Notes: a model not told the origin generated them from the sequence alone. 64,000 nt of DNA from Oceanospirillum linum (GCF_900182785.1 NZ_FXTS01000003.1:186001-250000), one strand, 5' to 3'; numbered from the stretch's first letter, positions 6,955 through 16,768 are shown. A program made the numbers and translations.

Positions 6955-9888
6955 CTATCGGCTTTCCAGTAAGCTCTGCCAAATGCGGGTCACATTCGCT
7001 CTGTGCTCGGTAAACTGGTCGGCAGGCACGACACTCGGCACCATCTGCATAGAAGCATCATGGGCTGCCTGCCGGTATACCAGATAAGCCTCACTCAGCT
7101 GTGCCACCTGATCAGGCGTTAACAGCCCTACCTGTTCAACCGTCTCCAGAATACGCATATTATCGGTCCACTGCAGCAGCTCTGGGTGCTGATCACCAAA
7201 GCGCAGCACGCAGTACTGAGCGATAAACTCGATATCCACCATACCACCGGCATCCTGCTTCAGGTGAAAGCTGGTGTGCTCACCGGTCGCATCGGGCTTG
7301 GAGCCCAGGTTATCCCGCATCTTAATCCGCATGGAGACAACATCATCCCTCAGTTGATTCAGGTCGCGCCGCTCCGTCAGGATTTCGGCCCTTACCTGGG
7401 CGAACTTTTCTGCTACTTCAGGGCTGCCCGCTACAACCCGTGCCCGCACCAGGGCCTGTTTCTCCCAGGTCCAGGCCTCCTTCAGCTGGTAGTCCCGAAA
7501 AGCTTTCACCGAACTGACCAGTAAGCCTGAGTTGCCCGACGGGCGTAAGCGCATATCCACTTCATACAGCTGACCGGATGGCGTCAGGGTATTCAGAATA
7601 TGGATAATTCTCTGCCCTAAACGGGTGAAGAAAACACCATTGTCGATGCTCTTTTTACCTTTGCTGTCGCCGTCGGTAACGCCCTGGGGAGCCGCATCAT
7701 GCAGGAACACCAGATCCAGGTCAGAGCCATAACCCAGCTCAATGCCTCCCATTTTGCCATAGCCGACAATAACAAAAGCAGGATCGCACAAGACACCATC
7801 TGCTTTTGCCGGAACACCGTATTTATCCGTCAGGGTTTTCCAGGCCATCTGCAACACATATTCCAAAACGGCTTCGGCGATAAACGTGAGGTAATCACTC
7901 ACCTTCATCAGGTGACGGGTCTGATTGATATCTGAGGCCGCAACCCGCAACACATGGGCACGCTTAAAGTAGCGCAGGGCTTCCATCTGGGCTTCTTCAT
8001 CCTCTTCCGGCAGGCGCAGCATCTGCTGACGAAGATCGTCCCTCAGCAGTTCAATATCCGCAGGCGTATAAAGCGTGGCCGGGTTGAGCAGTTCGTCCAG
8101 CAGAATCGGTGTTTTCGCCAGGTGTTCGGCAATCCAGGGGCTGGCGGAACACAGCTTTACCAGCTGCCTCAACGCACTTGGATTCTCCATTAACAGTACA
8201 AAGTAAGCGCTTCTTCGCAGTACCGCTTCGACCAATAGTAACGTTCGTTCCAGGGTTTGTGACGGCGCATGACTCTCCGTCACGGCCTGCAGTAGCATCG
8301 GCATAAAGGCTTCCAGGCGCTCACGGCCTTCCCGCTGTAAGCCCTGAACCACACGGCTGCAACGCAGGCTGTCCAGGCGGCGATAGGTAGACTCCGAATC
8401 TTCGAAGCCCTGCTCCTGCAGCAGACGAGCCCCGCCTTCAGGATCATACTCCCCCTTCCAGAGTGCACCCAGCTCTGCGCTTTGGCTGTCATCCTGCTCC
8501 TCTTCATCTTCCGGAGCCGCAATAACATTTGCGAAGTGCTTACTGACTTTCGCCCTTTCCAGCTCAAGACGGGCTTCAAAATCCTGCCAGTTGTCAAAAT
8601 TCATGATATAGGCCATACGCAGGCGCGGGAAATCATCTTCCGGCAGTGTCTGGGTCTGCTGATCGGCAACACCCTGAAGAGCATGCTCGGCATTGCGTAG
8701 GAAGAGATAGCCTTCCAGCAGCTCATCGGTCACCCCCTGAGGAATCAAACCAAGATCACTGATGATCGGCAGCACTTTACGGATTGAACGCTCCTGTAGC
8801 TCAGTATCACGGCCACCACGAATCAGCTGGAACACCTGTGTAATAAACTCCACCTCGCGAATACCACCTGGGCCGAGTTTCACATTAGTGAATAATCCCT
8901 TACGTCGAACCTCACGGTTTATCATGCTTTTCATATCCCGCAGGGATTCAATGGCACTAAAATCCACATACTTGCGGTAAACAAAGGAGTTAAGTTCTTC
9001 CAGCAGCGCGTTACCACCGTCAAGATCACCGGCAATAATACGGGCCTTAATCATGGCGTAACGCTCCCATTCACGCCCCTGGTCGTGGTAATACTCCACC
9101 ATGGCATTGTGACTGAGAGCCAGTGAGCCGCTCTGGCCGTATGGACGCAGGCGCATATCCACACGGAAGACAAAGCCATCAACGGTGTTAACATCCAGCG
9201 CGGCAATCAGTTTCTGACCCAGGCGGATAAAAAAGTCCTGATTATCCAGTGAACGACTGCCGCCCTGTGTCTGGCCGTGTTTCGGGAAACAGAACATCAG
9301 ATCGATATCAGAGGAGAGATTCAGTTCGCAGGCACCCAGTTTCCCCATGCCGATAACCGACATACGCTGCGGTTGTGGTGCGCTGCCCTCTTCCTCTTTG
9401 GAGTACGGTGTGCCCCACTTGGGAGTGTAAAAATCGTACAGCCAGTTCAGGGCCTCATCAACACAGATATCGGCCAGATCACTTAGCTCTGCTGTGGTCT
9501 GCCACATATTGGCGGTGAAGGAGAAATCGCGCCAGATAATACGCATCATCATCTGACGGCGGAACTGACGCAAAGCACGGTGCAGGTCATTTTCAGTGCT
9601 GCAGCCTGCCAGCTTAGCCTGCAGGATCGCCCGCATCCGGGCAGCATTTAGCGGGGCAGTGAACCACTCCTGTTCCAGCATCTCCGCCAGCAAATAGGGA
9701 AAGCGCAGCATACTATCGACAACATATTCACTGCAGACGATAATTTTTTCCGCATGGGGCAGTGCTTTCAGCCCTTCAAAAAGCTCAGCGTCCAACCCTT
9801 CCTGCAGTTTCTGCCACTGCTGATCCGATGTTGTTTGCAGGTTTTCCGGCAGCTGTTGGGCAGGTTGTTGCAGGATTGATGACGACAT
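6955..9888 (-). CDS. glnE: Bifunctional glutamine synthetase adenylyltransferase/deadenylase
   Basis: A 977-residue cytosolic enzyme that adenylylates glutamine synthetase (inactivating it) and removes the AMP again, under control of PII and glutamine. Two nucleotidyltransferase domains are visible: the N-terminal deadenylase with GMGKLGACELNLSSDIDLMF near residues 178-197, and the C-terminal adenylyltransferase with GYGKMGGIELGYGSDLDLVF near 708-727. Length and domain order are normal for the family. The ATG is preceded by AAGGAAG. It ends just before the shared terminator and stands alone. No glnA or glnB lies in the window. Confidence 0.97.
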   Translation of the reverse strand: MSSSILQQPAQQLPENLQTTSDQQWQKLQEGLDAELFEGLKALPHAEKIIVCSEYVVDSMLRFPYLLAEMLEQEWFTAPLNAARMRAILQAKLAGCSTENDLHRALRQFRRQMMMRIIWRDFSFTANMWQTTAELSDLADICVDEALNWLYDFYTPKWGTPYSKEEEGSAPQPQRMSVIGMGKLGACELNLSSDIDLMFCFPKHGQTQGGSRSLDNQDFFIRLGQKLIAALDVNTVDGFVFRVDMRLRPYGQSGSLALSHNAMVEYYHDQGREWERYAMIKARIIAGDLDGGNALLEELNSFVYRKYVDFSAIESLRDMKSMINREVRRKGLFTNVKLGPGGIREVEFITQVFQLIRGGRDTELQERSIRKVLPIISDLGLIPQGVTDELLEGYLFLRNAEHALQGVADQQTQTLPEDDFPRLRMAYIMNFDNWQDFEARLELERAKVSKHFANVIAAPEDEEEQDDSQSAELGALWKGEYDPEGGARLLQEQGFEDSESTYRRLDSLRCSRVVQGLQREGRERLEAFMPMLLQAVTESHAPSQTLERTLLLVEAVLRRSAYFVLLMENPSALRQLVKLCSASPWIAEHLAKTPILLDELLNPATLYTPADIELLRDDLRQQMLRLPEEDEEAQMEALRYFKRAHVLRVAASDINQTRHLMKVSDYLTFIAEAVLEYVLQMAWKTLTDKYGVPAKADGVLCDPAFVIVGYGKMGGIELGYGSDLDLVFLHDAAPQGVTDGDSKGKKSIDNGVFFTRLGQRIIHILNTLTPSGQLYEVDMRLRPSGNSGLLVSSVKAFRDYQLKEAWTWEKQALVRARVVAGSPEVAEKFAQVRAEILTERRDLNQLRDDVVSMRIKMRDNLGSKPDATGEHTSFHLKQDAGGMVDIEFIAQYCVLRFGDQHPELLQWTDNMRILETVEQVGLLTPDQVAQLSEAYLVYRQAAHDASMQMVPSVVPADQFTEHRANVTRIWQSLLESR

Positions 9889-10130
9889 GATGCTTCCTTA
9901 TCTATTCTAATCTTCTGGTAACAATACGATGCCAGCGATAAAAACCACAATAATTGCAGCAGAATATCGGTCAGTACAAACCTGACAGAAGAGATAACCT
10001 GATACAGATCCCTGGCAGCACAACCAAAGCAAGCTTATCCAAAAGACACGGCCAATGCGAAATTTTATACCCAAAGCCCATGAGAACAGGGACTGGCGCT
10101 CATTTCATACCTCCGTTTTGCCCTGCACAA

Positions 10131-10138
10131 TGTATAAT
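10131..10138 (+). promoter_or_regulatory. Candidate -10 element for nhaB
   Basis: A consensus TATAAT at 10133-10138, directly preceded by TG, lies 87 nt before the nhaB start; no good -35 hexamer is visible at 16-18 bp. It is the only promoter-like signal picked out in the 337-nt space (9889-10225) between the divergent glnE and nhaB genes, which otherwise shows no gene. Confidence 0.4.
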
Positions 10139-10225
10139 GCCAACGCTCCTAAAGGGATTCGGGTGCAATAAAAAGCATAAAAAACCAAAAAATAACATAT
10201 CACTCCAATTGCAAAGGACCATCCC

Positions 10226-11740
10226 ATGGCCCAAACCATCCCCCAAGGCTTTTTGCGTAATTTTCTTGGCAACTCTCCTGTGTGGTACAAGCAAGTTATT
10301 CTCGCCTTTCTGATTATCAACCCTATTCTCTATATGACTCCCGGACTCGGCCCTTTCGTGACAGGCTGGCTTCTGATTGTCGAATTCATATTCACTCTGG
10401 CAATGGCCCTCAAATGCTATCCGCTGCAACCTGGCGGTTTGTTGGCAATTGAGGCGATTGTCATTGGACTGGCATCCCCTGAAACAGTGATGCATGAGAT
10501 TGAAGGAAACCTTGAGGTTATTCTCTTGCTGGTCTTTATGGTGGCAGGCATTTACTTTATGAAGCAGCTGCTGCTCTTTGCCTTCACTAAGATCCTGCTG
10601 GGAGTACGCTCAAAACCCATACTTTCTTTGCTCTTCAGTATCACCGCAGCGCTCCTGTCGGCATTCCTCGATGCACTGACCGTGACCGCGGTCGTTATCA
10701 GCATTGGCGTTGGCTTCTACTCTGTTTATCACAAGGTTGCCTCAGGTAAACAGTTTCAGCATGACAGCCATGACCACGGCAATGATGGTTCTCTGGCAGA
10801 ACAACACCATAATGATCTTGAGCAGTTCCGGGCTTTCCTGCGCAGCCTGCTGATGCATGCCGCCGTTGGTACCGCACTCGGCGGTGTTTGCACTCTGGTG
10901 GGTGAGCCACAAAACCTGTTGATCGCTAAGGTAGCAGGTTGGAACTTTGTCGAATTTTTTATCCGAATGGCCCCGGTTACCATGCCTGTTCTGGTTGTTG
11001 GTCTGGTCACTTGCCTGCTTCTGGAGAAGACTAAGGCTTTTGGTTATGGCGAACTACTCCCTGAGTCCGTACGTCAGATTCTGGAGAATTTTGATAAGCA
11101 CCAAACTGAAAAGCGCACAGGCAAGGATAAGGCCGCTCTGATTGTTCAGGCCATTACCGCCGTATTTCTGATATTGGCTCTGGCATTTCATATTGCAGAG
11201 GTGGGCCTGATAGGCCTGGCTATTATCGTGCTGCAAACAGCGCTTAATGGCATCACCGAAGAGCACCAGATCGGCCATGCTTTTGAGGAAGCTCTGCCAT
11301 TCACCGCATTATTAGTGGTCTTTTTCTCTGTGGTGGCTGTAATCCATGAGCAGCACCTTTTCCAGCCATTTATCCATATGGTTTTAAGCTTGGAAACCAG
11401 CCAGCAACCCGCAATGCTTTTTATTGCTAACGGTGTGCTATCCGCCATCAGTGATAACGTGTTTGTCGCAACGGTTTATATCTCTGAGATTAAAGCCGCA
11501 CTGGATGCCGGAGAGATTACCCGTGAGCACTTCGATACGCTGGCTGTTGCCGTTAATACAGGTACAAACCTGCCCAGTGTCGCAACACCAAATGGCCAGG
11601 CAGCTTTCCTTTTTCTGTTAACGTCTGCCATTGCGCCTCTGGTCCGGCTATCCTACGGCCGAATGGTGATAATGGCGCTGCCTTACACCATTGTTATGTC
11701 TGCCACGGGCCTGTATGCCGTAATCTACTGGGTGCACTAA
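10226..11740 (+). CDS. nhaB: Na+/H+ antiporter NhaB
   Basis: A 504-residue inner-membrane antiporter with about 12 helices that expels sodium in exchange for protons, fitting a marine or halotolerant lifestyle. Family-typical segments include SAFLDALTVTAVVISIGVGF, CTLVGEPQNLLIAKVAGW and AVNTGTNLPSVATPNGQAAF. A hydrophilic loop at about residues 177-198 is unusually rich in His (QHDSHDHGNDGSLAEQHHND). The ATG has AAGGA 7 nt upstream. It is monocistronic: a terminator follows at 11816 and the next gene has its own upstream region. Confidence 0.96.
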   Translation: MAQTIPQGFLRNFLGNSPVWYKQVILAFLIINPILYMTPGLGPFVTGWLLIVEFIFTLAMALKCYPLQPGGLLAIEAIVIGLASPETVMHEIEGNLEVILLLVFMVAGIYFMKQLLLFAFTKILLGVRSKPILSLLFSITAALLSAFLDALTVTAVVISIGVGFYSVYHKVASGKQFQHDSHDHGNDGSLAEQHHNDLEQFRAFLRSLLMHAAVGTALGGVCTLVGEPQNLLIAKVAGWNFVEFFIRMAPVTMPVLVVGLVTCLLLEKTKAFGYGELLPESVRQILENFDKHQTEKRTGKDKAALIVQAITAVFLILALAFHIAEVGLIGLAIIVLQTALNGITEEHQIGHAFEEALPFTALLVVFFSVVAVIHEQHLFQPFIHMVLSLETSQQPAMLFIANGVLSAISDNVFVATVYISEIKAALDAGEITREHFDTLAVAVNTGTNLPSVATPNGQAAFLFLLTSAIAPLVRLSYGRMVIMALPYTIVMSATGLYAVIYWVH

Positions 11741-11815
11741 CCCGGAGCTACGCCTTACTTCTCCATGGGGCGCTATAAAAGAAGCCGCTGTAATTTATTT
11801 TTCAGGCTCCTCATA

Positions 11816-11855
11816 AAACTGCCGTGCTTTATGTAAACGCGGCAGTTTCTTTTTT
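11816..11855 (+). terminator. Terminator downstream of nhaB
   Basis: A 9-bp perfect stem (AAACTGCCG at 11816-11824, CGGCAGTTT at 11840-11848) followed by CTTTTTT. Confidence 0.8.
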
Positions 11856-11984
11856 CTGCTTATAAATCAAAGCACACCACCTTATCTTCTTCGAAAACGA
11901 TGTTACCGGCATAAAAGCTGTTTACATTTCTCCTCCAGCACCATCCTTGCTTCATTCAAACGTATGTTTTAAATTCGATCACCT

Positions 11985-11998
11985 TTGACTCGGGTCAA
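11985..11998 (+). promoter_or_regulatory. FNR/FixK-like palindrome upstream of the chemoreceptor
   Basis: TTGACTCGGGTCAA is a perfect TTGAC-N4-GTCAA palindrome, close to the FNR/FixK/Anr consensus TTGAT-N4-ATCAA. It lies about 50 nt before the start of the chemoreceptor gene. No clear -10 is found at the distance expected for a class II site. Apart from the nhaB terminator this is the only signal seen in the 303-nt gap 11741-12043. Confidence 0.4.
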
Positions 11999-12043
11999 AA
12001 GCAATCATCCAATAAAGAAAACAAAAATAAAATCGGAGCCGCT

Positions 12044-13519
12044 ATGACACTTTCGCAACTTACAGAGAGTTTTATACCAGACAGCCTTCGGCAGGATCAG
12101 GACCGGCTTATCCATGCCCGAACTGTTGTCACCGTTGCCCTTCTGGCTGGCGTCATCGCACCTGTCTTTGCAGTCAGCTACTTCAAGAACCAGCATCCCG
12201 CCATGGGCTGGGGGATTCTGCTGGGTAGTGCAGGACTTCTGATCGGGCCTGTCCTGTTGCGCATTACCGCGCAGGAGCGCTGGGTAGCCGAAGGTGTGAT
12301 CAGTTGTATGTATGCGATGATCGTTTGGATGCTTTATGTTAATGGAGGCATCATGTCGAGCAGTGCACTCTGGATGGCATCCATTCCTTTTGCTGCTATT
12401 TTTATCGCCGGGCGGGGCTCAGGCTATTTCTGGTCATTGGTAAGCCTGTGCACCATTGCTACGTTTCTCTATATTGATCAAAACAACATTCCTCTACCGG
12501 AGTCCCCGATTCCGGAAAGCATGATTCCCTCTCAGCAAGCAAAATCCCTGATCGGGATGAGCCTGATTGTTATGGTTCTGGCTTTGGCCTTTGATAAAGC
12601 CAAGTCCAAGGGTTTTGAGCAACTGGAAACAGCCCGTAAAGCCAGTGAACAGAATGAGCAACGTATTGCTGAAATTCTGGCTAAAGTCACCTCCTCAGTG
12701 CATCAGGCAGAAAACGTCAGCCGGGATGTCACCTCCAGTGCTCAGCGCATCACCCAAACCATGCAACAGCAAAACCAGGCTCTGGGAAGTATGGTTGAAG
12801 AGGCCGATAAGATCGTCATGGACGTTTGCCAGCAAGCCTGTGATGCCGACCTTGCGGTGACTACCGCCAAGAAAGCCGGCTCGGAAGCCAATGAGGGCGG
12901 AACGGTCATGAATAATGCAGTAAATAAGCTTAACCGGGCCACAGAGGTCATTATGAATGCAGCAGAGCGGCTGGAAACCCTGGAGCAAAGCAGTCATGAG
13001 GTGAACTCTATCGTGGTCATGATTCACGATATTGCGGAGCAAACCAACCTGCTGGCGCTAAACGCAGCCATTGAAGCAGCCCGGGCCGGGGAGCAAGGCC
13101 GGGGCTTCGCTGTCGTTGCCGATGAAGTTCGGGGGCTGGCAGAGCGCACCCGTAACGCCACCCAGGATATCAGCGATAAGATCCGCCTGATTGTTGATGG
13201 TACAGAGTCTGCTGTTGCAGCCATGCAGGAAGGCAGTCAGGAGGTTCAGCTGGGGCAGAGTCATGCCCAGGCTGCCCAGGAACAGATTCAGGCAATTATC
13301 CAGGATACCTGCCAACTGGGTCAGCAAATGGAGCAACTCTCCACCACGGGACAACAGCAACAAACAACCTTTACCCACTATGCGGAAGAGATCCGCAATA
13401 TTGGCCAGCAAGTTGTACAGTTAGCGGACGAGACGCAGCAAATTCAAAGCAATATTGAGCAACTGGATCAAATTATGGGAGAGCTGAGCCGATCGGTAAG
13501 AGCATTCGAGAGAGCCTAA
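12044..13519 (+). CDS. Methyl-accepting chemotaxis protein with multi-helix membrane input domain
   Basis: A 491-residue transducer. The first ~190 residues hold about six hydrophobic helices with short loops instead of the usual periplasmic sensor flanked by two helices, and no HAMP domain is obvious before the coiled-coil signalling region. The conserved tip (IAEQTNLLALNAAIEAARAG, then GFAVVADEVRGLAERT) lies near residues 329-369. This layout suggests sensing of a signal within or near the membrane, such as energy state or a lipophilic compound; that is inference. No other chemotaxis gene is adjacent. An FNR-like palindrome stands upstream and CGGAG lies about 6-8 nt before the ATG. Confidence 0.9.
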   Translation: MTLSQLTESFIPDSLRQDQDRLIHARTVVTVALLAGVIAPVFAVSYFKNQHPAMGWGILLGSAGLLIGPVLLRITAQERWVAEGVISCMYAMIVWMLYVNGGIMSSSALWMASIPFAAIFIAGRGSGYFWSLVSLCTIATFLYIDQNNIPLPESPIPESMIPSQQAKSLIGMSLIVMVLALAFDKAKSKGFEQLETARKASEQNEQRIAEILAKVTSSVHQAENVSRDVTSSAQRITQTMQQQNQALGSMVEEADKIVMDVCQQACDADLAVTTAKKAGSEANEGGTVMNNAVNKLNRATEVIMNAAERLETLEQSSHEVNSIVVMIHDIAEQTNLLALNAAIEAARAGEQGRGFAVVADEVRGLAERTRNATQDISDKIRLIVDGTESAVAAMQEGSQEVQLGQSHAQAAQEQIQAIIQDTCQLGQQMEQLSTTGQQQQTTFTHYAEEIRNIGQQVVQLADETQQIQSNIEQLDQIMGELSRSVRAFERA

Positions 13520-13631
13520 ATATTTTGCAGGCCATTTTCTCGCCAAGGAAGGCAAAATATAGCACTATTACCCGCATGCGATGATCGTTGACCTCCCGTG
13601 ACCAGCTGACTCCCAAGAGGTAATCTCCACC

Positions 13632-15314
13632 ATGCAAAAACTGGCTACTCTCACCTGCCTGTTAGCACTTTATGCTTGCGGTGAAGGCTCCGGTGAAATA
13701 AACACCTCCAGCAACAGTGGTTCAGGTAATGCGTCGACATGCAGTGGCATTCATTATTCAACTCAAGCGGCTAACACCTCTGGCTTAGATCCTCTGCTGA
13801 CCTCCCAATGGCACCTTCTTAATAACAGAAACAATCCAGGGACAGCCGGTCAGGATATCAATCTTCCACAGACATTGTGGAGCGAAGCCACCGGAGCCGG
13901 AGTCAAAATCGCAGTAATTGATGGCAGCATCGACTACAACCACCCGGACCTGCAGCCCAACCTTGACCTGGATAACTCTTGTCAGTTTGGCACCTCTCTA
14001 TCCGGCGGGCATGCAACATCCGTCACAGGCCTTATCAGCGCGGTCAGAAATAATGCATTAGGTGGTTCAGGGGTTGCCCCCGAAAGCAAAATCCAGGGTT
14101 TTAATACACTTGATGCAGACCCCACCGTAACCGTTTGGGAAACATCACTATCGGCAACCAGTGAACGTAATCGCGATGTTGATATTTTCAATATGAGCCT
14201 GGGCTATGGCATTGAAACAACGCCCATTGATTACGATACTAATATTGCGTCCATGGTTAAGTCCGGTACAGAGTCCGGCCGTAACGGTCTGGGTGCACTT
14301 TATTTTAAAGCGGCAGGTAATAACTTCAGCGACCCGGTCTGCTCAACTAAGAACTACCACTCAGAATTTCTGCCCTGCCAGGGATCAGCCTTAGATCCGG
14401 ATAATAATATCCCCTATCTGATGGTGGTATCGTCCCTGAATGCAAACGGCACTAAAGCCAGTTATTCCTCCTCAGGCGCGAATATACTCTTTTCATCTCC
14501 CGGAGGTGACAGCGGGACGGGGCTTGTCACCACAAATGATATCAGTCTGGCAACCGACCTTACTGATATCAGAGGAGTGAAAGGCTATACCAGCGCTTTT
14601 TCAGGAACATCTGCAGCAACACCACTGGTATCAGGGGTGGCCGCCTTAGTTCTTGAAGCAAACCCGAATTTAGGCTGGCGGGATGTACGGGATATTCTGA
14701 TCAGAACTGCGGATAAAGTTGATACAGGTGACAACTCAGGCGAGGATAACTACATCGTCATCGGTAATGATGGCTCGATATTAAAAACCCGCACACCATC
14801 CAGCAACCTGATTATTGAGCATACCTGGCAAACAAACGCAGCAGGGCTTTCGTATCATAACCACTATGGCTTTGGGCGAATTAATGCGGTTAGTGCGGTA
14901 GATAGGGCCAAATCCTATAGCACTAACTTACCTGAGCTTATAAGTGTCAGCACGGAAGATGGAAGCGGCGGAGCTATACCCAATAGCAGCAATAATCCCT
15001 TATCATCCTCGCTCTCCATTTCAGGCGAACTGAGCACTGTAGAGTCTGTCCAGCTAAAGCTCGAGCTAAGTCATCCCTACGCTTCCGATCTGATGGTTAA
15101 ACTGATTGCACCGTCCGGTACAGAGAGTATCGTGATGACACCCAGAAATGCACTTAATGCTGAGATTAACCGTTATGAGTTCACGTTACTGAGTCAAATG
15201 TTCTATGGAGAAACAGCCTCAGGTTCCTGGCAACTTAAGGTGTACGATACACAGGCAGACACTTTGGGCACAGGCACCCTTCACAGCTGGTCATTGACCA
15301 TTTTAGGACACTAA
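13632..15314 (+). CDS. Subtilisin-like (S8) serine protease lipoprotein with P domain
   Basis: A 560-residue predicted lipoprotein. The signal peptide ends in a lipobox-like LYAC (Cys16) followed by a Ser/Gly/Asn-rich linker. The S8 catalytic domain shows Asp97 in AVIDGSIDYNHPDL, His127 in GGHATSVTG, oxyanion Asn230 in AAGNN and Ser327 in SGTSAATP. The C-terminal ~120 residues form a proprotein-convertase P domain (LELSHPYASDLMVKL, then GSWQLKVYDTQAD). No propeptide precedes the catalytic domain: the mature chain reaches it within ~75 residues. This matches kexin-like proteases such as Aeromonas ASP, which fold with a separately encoded chaperone, and such a gene follows 44 nt downstream. Confidence 0.88.
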   Translation: MQKLATLTCLLALYACGEGSGEINTSSNSGSGNASTCSGIHYSTQAANTSGLDPLLTSQWHLLNNRNNPGTAGQDINLPQTLWSEATGAGVKIAVIDGSIDYNHPDLQPNLDLDNSCQFGTSLSGGHATSVTGLISAVRNNALGGSGVAPESKIQGFNTLDADPTVTVWETSLSATSERNRDVDIFNMSLGYGIETTPIDYDTNIASMVKSGTESGRNGLGALYFKAAGNNFSDPVCSTKNYHSEFLPCQGSALDPDNNIPYLMVVSSLNANGTKASYSSSGANILFSSPGGDSGTGLVTTNDISLATDLTDIRGVKGYTSAFSGTSAATPLVSGVAALVLEANPNLGWRDVRDILIRTADKVDTGDNSGEDNYIVIGNDGSILKTRTPSSNLIIEHTWQTNAAGLSYHNHYGFGRINAVSAVDRAKSYSTNLPELISVSTEDGSGGAIPNSSNNPLSSSLSISGELSTVESVQLKLELSHPYASDLMVKLIAPSGTESIVMTPRNALNAEINRYEFTLLSQMFYGETASGSWQLKVYDTQADTLGTGTLHSWSLTILGH

Positions 15315-15358
15315 GCAAATATAAGCCGACCAGCTTTAACAAACACAGGATAATAAAA

Positions 15359-15910
15359 ATGCGTTTATTGACCCTGATATTCTCTGGTTTACTGACACTG
15401 CTACCGCTATCAGCCTGTGCTTATGATGGTAAAAAACCGATGGTGGCCCAGGATCAGCTTCCTGCACACCTGAAAACCGGTAAACAGATCCGTATCGAAA
15501 ACAGTCACTACCTGATTCTCGACCAGGTCAGAGCCTATAATACTGAAAGCCAAACGAGTCAGAGAGCCCTGCAAAGCAGTGACACTGAAATTGGCCGGAA
15601 AGGGAGCTATAGCATCAGGGCAAAAGCCGCCGCCAATGATGACGGACGCCCGGTGATCTGGAATCAAACCACTCAACGTTATGCTGTTTTACTGGATGAA
15701 CTGGGCCTTGTTCTCACGGAAAACGGTGAGGCTGAAGCGATTGCCCAACAATACGGGATGTCCCTGTCCGTTCAAATCAAGCGCCTGAACAGAGCCTACT
15801 TCCAAATTGATGCGAACAAAATTCCAGACCTGATGCGCCAGCTACAACAGGATAGTCGGGTCAAATCCATCATCCCGAGTCTACTGGAAAACCCTCGTCA
15901 GCCTATGTAG
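15359..15910 (+). CDS. Small lipoprotein resembling the external chaperone of kexin-like proteases
   Basis: A 183-residue predicted lipoprotein (signal peptide ending in LSAC, Cys20). Its last ~80 residues (YAVLLDELGLVLTENGEAEA, then AQQYGMSLSVQIKRLNRAYF) have the beta-alpha-beta pattern of a subtilase propeptide with GVIVKF-like hydrophobic strands. It sits 44 nt behind the S8 protease gene with AGGA 8 nt before its ATG. In Aeromonas sobria the product of the ORF2 gene directly downstream of the ASP protease is needed for protease folding. By position and fold pattern this protein is likely the equivalent: a propeptide acting in trans. Function is inferred. Confidence 0.65.
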   Translation: MRLLTLIFSGLLTLLPLSACAYDGKKPMVAQDQLPAHLKTGKQIRIENSHYLILDQVRAYNTESQTSQRALQSSDTEIGRKGSYSIRAKAAANDDGRPVIWNQTTQRYAVLLDELGLVLTENGEAEAIAQQYGMSLSVQIKRLNRAYFQIDANKIPDLMRQLQQDSRVKSIIPSLLENPRQPM

Positions 15911-15931
15911 CCCTGAAAGCGACAGAAATCC

Positions 15932-16663
15932 TCAGGACTGAGAGGCTTTCCAGTCCTGAGCGGCCCGAAAGCGCGCCTTCAGATAAACCATTAGCTCATC
16001 AAGAGCTGACTCAGCCGCTGACGCATCACTTTGCTCAATAGCCTGATACAGGCGCTGGTGAACAGCGACAACATCCACACGATCCCGAAAACGATACACC
16101 ACCATATTGGTAACCGGCTGCATCGCCTCAATAACCGCGTACATCAGAAACTGCAGCATCGAGTTCTGACAAGCATCCACCAAAGCACGATGAAAGCGTA
16201 CATCAGAAGCGCAAAACTCCTCATCCGACAGAGACTCAGACTGTTGCTGCTCTAGCTCCTGCTGCAGCTGCTTCAGTACTGATTTATCAGGGTTCAGTGC
16301 AGCCAGACGGACACAGGTTCTCTCCAGCTCGTGACGGGCATCAGCGATCTCAGTCAGACTGAACTGATCCATACTTGCCAAGAGAGTAGCCGAAGCGGTC
16401 AGGCTCTGGCTGGCATCCTCCAGGGACGGACGGTTAACAAATGTGCCACCTGTAGGACCACGGCGGGAGCGGATCAGGTTCTGCGCGGCCAGCCGCTTCA
16501 GAGCTTCACGAATGGTCGGACGAGACACCTGATAACGGGCAGCCAACTCATCCTCCGTTGGCAGACGATCATCGGCCTTTAGCTCGCCAGACATAATGGC
16601 ATCACGCAGTTGCTCAGAGATCTGCTTGGCCAGACTTTGAGTCATCAGGGGTTGGATTTTCAC
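15932..16663 (-). CDS. GntR/FadR-type transcriptional regulator
   Basis: A 243-residue regulator. The winged helix (QISEQLRDAIMSGELKADDR, then LPTEDELAARYQVSRPTIRE) is of GntR type, and the all-helical C-terminal part with the His-containing FHRALVDACQNS and AVHQRLYQAIEQ segments is an FCD ligand-binding domain. The start is placed at GTG 16661-16663 because GAGG lies 7 nt upstream; the open frame continues further but those residues are atypical. It is divergent from acuI, and the shared 215-nt region holds a perfect palindrome of the FadR-family type, so it most likely controls acuI and itself in response to a small acid or acyl-CoA. Confidence 0.85.
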   Translation of the reverse strand: MKIQPLMTQSLAKQISEQLRDAIMSGELKADDRLPTEDELAARYQVSRPTIREALKRLAAQNLIRSRRGPTGGTFVNRPSLEDASQSLTASATLLASMDQFSLTEIADARHELERTCVRLAALNPDKSVLKQLQQELEQQQSESLSDEEFCASDVRFHRALVDACQNSMLQFLMYAVIEAMQPVTNMVVYRFRDRVDVVAVHQRLYQAIEQSDASAAESALDELMVYLKARFRAAQDWKASQS

Positions 16664-16768
16664 AACAAACCTCGGGATAGAAACAGACCGGATGTCCGAA
16701 CAACCAGTATTAAAAAAGCCGTGCAATTCGGGGTTAATAATACCAAAACTTATTATACCTTGCACCAA

